Shown here piece after piece: positions 7,783 to 12,372 of a stretch of 12,372 nt of DNA; the stretch's first letter is position 1; every line of letters begins with the position of its first letter. A model generated the notes under the pieces. It was not told the origin of the DNA. It was given only the letters and a program-made list of their open reading frames with translations, and did not search any database. The position numbers and the translations under genes were made by a program. The DNA is taken from assembly GCA_002469605.1 (NCBI GenBank), contig DKMV01000088.1, forward strand, positions 1 through 12,372. Reading direction: 5' to 3'. The stretch is from Leclercia sp. UBA7405. GTDB taxonomy: Bacteria > Pseudomonadota > Gammaproteobacteria > Enterobacterales > Enterobacteriaceae.

Positions 7783-9072
7783 TCAATGTGCTGATTTTTC
7801 GCTCTCTTCCGCGTCCAGCACCACCTCTTCCGGGCGCAGTACGGAGATCAGTTTGAAGATCAGGCTCAGGGCAACACCGACGATGGTCGCCAGCGCCATG
7901 CCTTTCAGCTCGGCGGCACCGATATGCACCTTTGCGCCGCTGACGCCGATAATCAGGATCACCGAGGTCAGGATCAGGTTCTGCGCTTTGCTGTAATCCA
8001 CTTTGGATTCGATCAGCACGCGAATACCGGATGCGCCAATCACCCCGTACAGCAGCAGCGAAACGCCGCCCATTACCGGTACCGGAATGATCTGGATAGC
8101 CGCAGCCAGTTTACCCACGCAGGAGAGCAGAATGGCGATAATCGCCGCCCCGCCGATAACCCAGGTGCTGTAGACGCGGGTGATAGCCATCACGCCGATA
8201 TTCTCACCGTAGGTGGTGTTTGGCGTCGAGCCAAAGAAACCGGAGATAATGGTCGAGAAGCCGTTGGCAAACATGGAGCGGTGCAGGCCAGGATCGCGGA
8301 TCAGGTCGCGCTTAACAATATTGGCTGTAACCACCAGATGGCCGACGTGTTCGGCAATCACCACCAGCGCCGCGGGCAGAATGGTGAAGATAGCAAACCA
8401 TTCGAAGCGCGGCGTGTAGAAGGTTGGCAGCGCGAACCAGTGCGCCTGGGCAATAGGTGTGGTATCCACCACGCCCATGACGAAGGAGAGCGCGTAGCCC
8501 GCCAGCACGCCAATCAGGATCGGGATAATCGCCATAAAGCCGCGGAACAGCACTGAGCCAAAGACGGTCACGCCCAGGGTTACCAGCGAGATGATGATAG
8601 TTTTCGAGTCCGGCGTCTGCCCATCTGCTGGCAGCAGGCCGGCCATATTGGCCGCAACGCCCGCCAGCTCAAGGCCGATAACGGCAACGATAGCCCCCAT
8701 CGCCGCCGGCGGGAACATCACGTCCAGCCAGCCGGTGCCCGCTTTCTTAACGATGAAAGAGACCAGGCAGAACAGTACGCCGCACATAATAAAACCGCCC
8801 AGCGCCACTTCATATCCTAACGGCAGCAGTAACAGTACCGGCGAGATAAACGCAAAACTGGAACCGAGATAGGCCGGGATTTTGCCTTTACAGATAAAGA
8901 GGTAAAGCAGCGTGCCCACGCCATTAAACAGCAGCACGGTGGCCGGGTTAATGTGGAACAGGATTGGCACCAGCACGGTTGCGCCAAACATCGCAAACAG
9001 GTGCTGCAAACTAAGCGGGATCGTCTGCAAAAGCGGCGGTCTTTCACTCACCCCGATAGCACGGCGCGTCAT
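7783..9072 (-). CDS. uraA: Uracil:proton symporter UraA
   Basis: UraA imports uracil with protons across the inner membrane (NCS2/NAT family). The 429 residues equal the E. coli length, with hydrophobic segments throughout, consistent with 14 membrane spans. The residues known to bind uracil in the E. coli structure are present at the same numbers: E241 and H245 in VVIAEHVGHL, and G289 and E290 in TTYGENIG. The ATG at 9072-9070 has AGGA about 8 nt upstream. It lies 95 nt after upp on the same strand, the conserved upp-uraA salvage operon in which Upp traps imported uracil as UMP. A strong hairpin in the gap may lower uraA expression relative to upp. Firm call. Confidence 0.98.
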   Translation of the reverse strand: MTRRAIGVSERPPLLQTIPLSLQHLFAMFGATVLVPILFHINPATVLLFNGVGTLLYLFICKGKIPAYLGSSFAFISPVLLLLPLGYEVALGGFIMCGVLFCLVSFIVKKAGTGWLDVMFPPAAMGAIVAVIGLELAGVAANMAGLLPADGQTPDSKTIIISLVTLGVTVFGSVLFRGFMAIIPILIGVLAGYALSFVMGVVDTTPIAQAHWFALPTFYTPRFEWFAIFTILPAALVVIAEHVGHLVVTANIVKRDLIRDPGLHRSMFANGFSTIISGFFGSTPNTTYGENIGVMAITRVYSTWVIGGAAIIAILLSCVGKLAAAIQIIPVPVMGGVSLLLYGVIGASGIRVLIESKVDYSKAQNLILTSVILIIGVSGAKVHIGAAELKGMALATIVGVALSLIFKLISVLRPEEVVLDAEESEKSAH

Positions 9073-9122
9073 AGTGTTTTCCTCAAGAGTTGTCAGTTGT
9101 TAGCAGTTGGTGGGTTTTATTC

Positions 9123-9149
9123 AAAAAAAAGCCGACTATCAAAGTCGGC
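9123..9149 (-). terminator. Intercistronic hairpin terminator between upp and uraA
   Basis: On the minus strand AAAGCCGACT and AGTCGGCTTT arms (7-bp GC-containing core, 5-nt loop) are followed by a run of eight T. It lies about 20 nt past the upp stop and upstream of uraA, so it should end much of the upp transcript, with uraA reached by read-through or from a promoter not identified here. Confidence 0.88.
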
Positions 9150-9167
9150 TTTTTATTAGTTATCCAC

Positions 9168-9794
9168 TTATTTGGTACCAAAAATCTTATCGCCGGCATC
9201 GCCAAGCCCCGGAATAATGTATCCGTGCTCGTTCAGCCCCTGGTCAACGGAGGCGGTGTAGAGTTCTACGTCCGGATGCGCTTTCTCCAGCGCGGCGATA
9301 CCTTCCGGCGCCGCAACCAGTACCAGCACCTTAATGCTGGAACAGCCGGCGTTTTTCAGCAGGTCGATAGTAGCGATCATGGAGCCACCGGTCGCCAGCA
9401 TCGGGTCAACCACCAGCGCCATACGCTCATCGATATTGGAAACCAGCTTCTGGAAGTACGGCACCGGCTCCAGGGTCTCTTCGTTACGATAGATACCCAC
9501 GACGCTGATACGCGCGCTCGGTACGTGCTCCAGCACGCCTTCCATCATGCCAAGGCCTGCGCGCAGGATCGGCACAACGGTGATTTTCTTGCCTTTAATC
9601 TGTTCAACCTGAACCGGGCCGTTCCAGCCTTCGATGGTCACTTTTTCGGTTTCGAGATCGGAGGTCGCTTCGTATGTCAGTAAGCTGCCCACTTCAGAGG
9701 CCAGTTCGCGAAAACGTTTCGTGCTGATGTCATGCTCACGCATCAGGCCCAGCTTGTGTTTCACCAGCGGGTGCTTCACTTCAACAATCTTCAT
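9168..9794 (-). CDS. upp: Uracil phosphoribosyltransferase
   Basis: Upp converts uracil and PRPP to UMP and pyrophosphate in cytosolic pyrimidine salvage. The 208 residues match E. coli exactly in length. The PRPP-binding loop is seen at about 128-138 ([11 protein letters not shown]), another phosphate-binding stretch lies around [10 protein letters not shown] (74-83), and the uracil-binding segment [11 protein letters not shown] is at 192-202. The ATG at 9794-9792 has GGAG about 8 nt upstream. The promoter has a consensus -10 and a GATTTTTTTTG start region (separate entry), which implies control by UTP level. In E. coli upp is directly divergent from purM; here a beta-glucosidase gene lies between them. 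Confidence 0.98.
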   Translation of the reverse strand: MKIVEVKHPLVKHKLGLMREHDISTKRFRELASEVGSLLTYEATSDLETEKVTIEGWNGPVQVEQIKGKKITVVPILRAGLGMMEGVLEHVPSARISVVGIYRNEETLEPVPYFQKLVSNIDERMALVVDPMLATGGSMIATIDLLKNAGCSSIKVLVLVAAPEGIAALEKAHPDVELYTASVDQGLNEHGYIIPGLGDAGDKIFGTK

Positions 9795-9823
9795 ACTTTT
9801 TCTCCTACGGGGGTGGCAGCCAC

Positions 9824-9844
9824 AAAAAAAATCGCCGGATTATA
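9824..9844 (-). promoter_or_regulatory. upp promoter with UTP-sensitive initially transcribed region
   Basis: On the minus strand a perfect TATAAT (9844-9839) is followed 5 bases later by GATTTTTTTTG, with G at 9833, A at 9832 and eight T at 9831-9824. E. coli upp has this arrangement, where UTP level governs start-site choice (G or A) and reiterative addition of U residues in the T-tract. No convincing -35 is seen. Confidence 0.88.
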
Positions 9845-9878
9845 CCGCTTTTTTCGGATTGCACCATACCCAACTTGC

Positions 9879-9892
9879 TTGACCGGGATCAA
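9879..9892. promoter_or_regulatory. FNR-box-like sequence upstream of upp
   Basis: TTGAC-CGGG-ATCAA matches the FNR consensus TTGAT-N4-ATCAA at 9 of 10 fixed positions. Its centre is about 52 bp upstream of the upp start, not one of the preferred FNR activation positions (-41.5, -61.5), so its role is uncertain and chance is possible. Confidence 0.35.
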
Positions 9893-9930
9893 CCAACATG
9901 CTTAACGCCGTCTTAACCTGTTAAAACGTA

Positions 9931-9957
9931 GTAAAAAAAAGCCCCGCATGGCGGGGC
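9931..9957 (-). terminator. Rho-independent terminator of the beta-glucosidase gene
   Basis: On the minus strand a 7-bp all-GC stem (GCCCCGC / GCGGGGC) with a CAT loop is followed by eight T. It lies 9 nt past the stop of the beta-glucosidase gene and isolates it from upp downstream. Confidence 0.92.
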
Positions 9958-9966
9958 GTTATCTCA

Positions 9967-11619
<1,653 letters not shown>

Positions 11620-11620
11620 T

Positions 11621-11626
11621 TAGAAT
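11621..11626 (+). promoter_or_regulatory. Putative -10 element of the purM promoter
   Basis: TAGAAT matches TATAAT at 5 of 6 positions. The -35 region at 17-bp spacing (near 11598) is poor and buried in the PurR box. The predicted leader to the purM start is about 44 nt. Confidence 0.6.
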
Positions 11627-11673
11627 TGCGCCGATTTTTCTTACTATCGCAATGCAATCGCGTGGGGACTTGA

Positions 11674-12372
<699 letters not shown>

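Noticed and set aside
7765..7786. Short direct repeat tggcgatc near the uraA stop
   Set aside because: Two 8-bp copies, one running into the uraA 3' end; too short to be more than chance.
7924..8556. A 210-codon plus-strand open frame opposite uraA
   Set aside because: Composition heavy in His, Asn, Asp and Arg is typical of the reverse frame of a transporter gene; no domain seen.

Overview
This window is a core chromosomal segment of an enterobacterium (Escherichia/Enterobacter/Citrobacter/Klebsiella group). Gene content, protein lengths and most of the gene order match what I recall of E. coli: purC-bamC-dapA on the minus strand, gcvR-bcp on plus, perM on minus, bepA-yfgD on plus, hda, uraA and upp on minus, and purM on plus. 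I cannot fix the genus from sequence alone. I see no transposase, integrase, phage gene, CRISPR array, tRNA or rRNA. No gene-free stretch exceeds 300 bases; the two longest are 279 nt (before purM) and 219 nt (between perM and bepA).

Layout. Positions 1-573 hold a 3'-truncated purC (minus) with a PurR box at its promoter. Positions 651-2612 hold dapA followed by bamC (minus), closed by a hairpin terminator. gcvR and bcp (2758-3797, plus) overlap by one base and share a bidirectional terminator with convergent perM (minus). Diverging from perM are bepA and yfgD (plus), with a candidate sigma-E promoter upstream. hda (minus) carries a CTG start codon. upp and uraA (minus) follow, with a strong hairpin between them and a T-tract initially transcribed region at upp that fits UTP-sensitive control. 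A GH1 6-phospho-beta-glucosidase gene (minus, 9967-11397) lies between upp and purM. purM (plus) runs off the right edge.

How the genes relate. purC and purM encode de novo purine steps and both carry PurR boxes. upp and uraA form a uracil salvage and uptake pair. dapA makes the lysine/diaminopimelate precursor, while bamC and bepA serve outer-membrane protein assembly and quality control. gcvR controls the glycine cleavage system, bcp is a peroxiredoxin, and hda inactivates DnaA-ATP at the replication clamp.

Two departures from the E. coli K-12 layout stand out. The hydrogenase-4 (hyf) cluster that lies between bcp and perM in K-12 is absent. An extra sugar gene sits between upp and purM, with its own terminator, its own promoter and two AscG-like operators but no nearby regulator or PTS permease. 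I found no convincing undescribed system; the beta-glucosidase cassette and its operators are the most interesting part.
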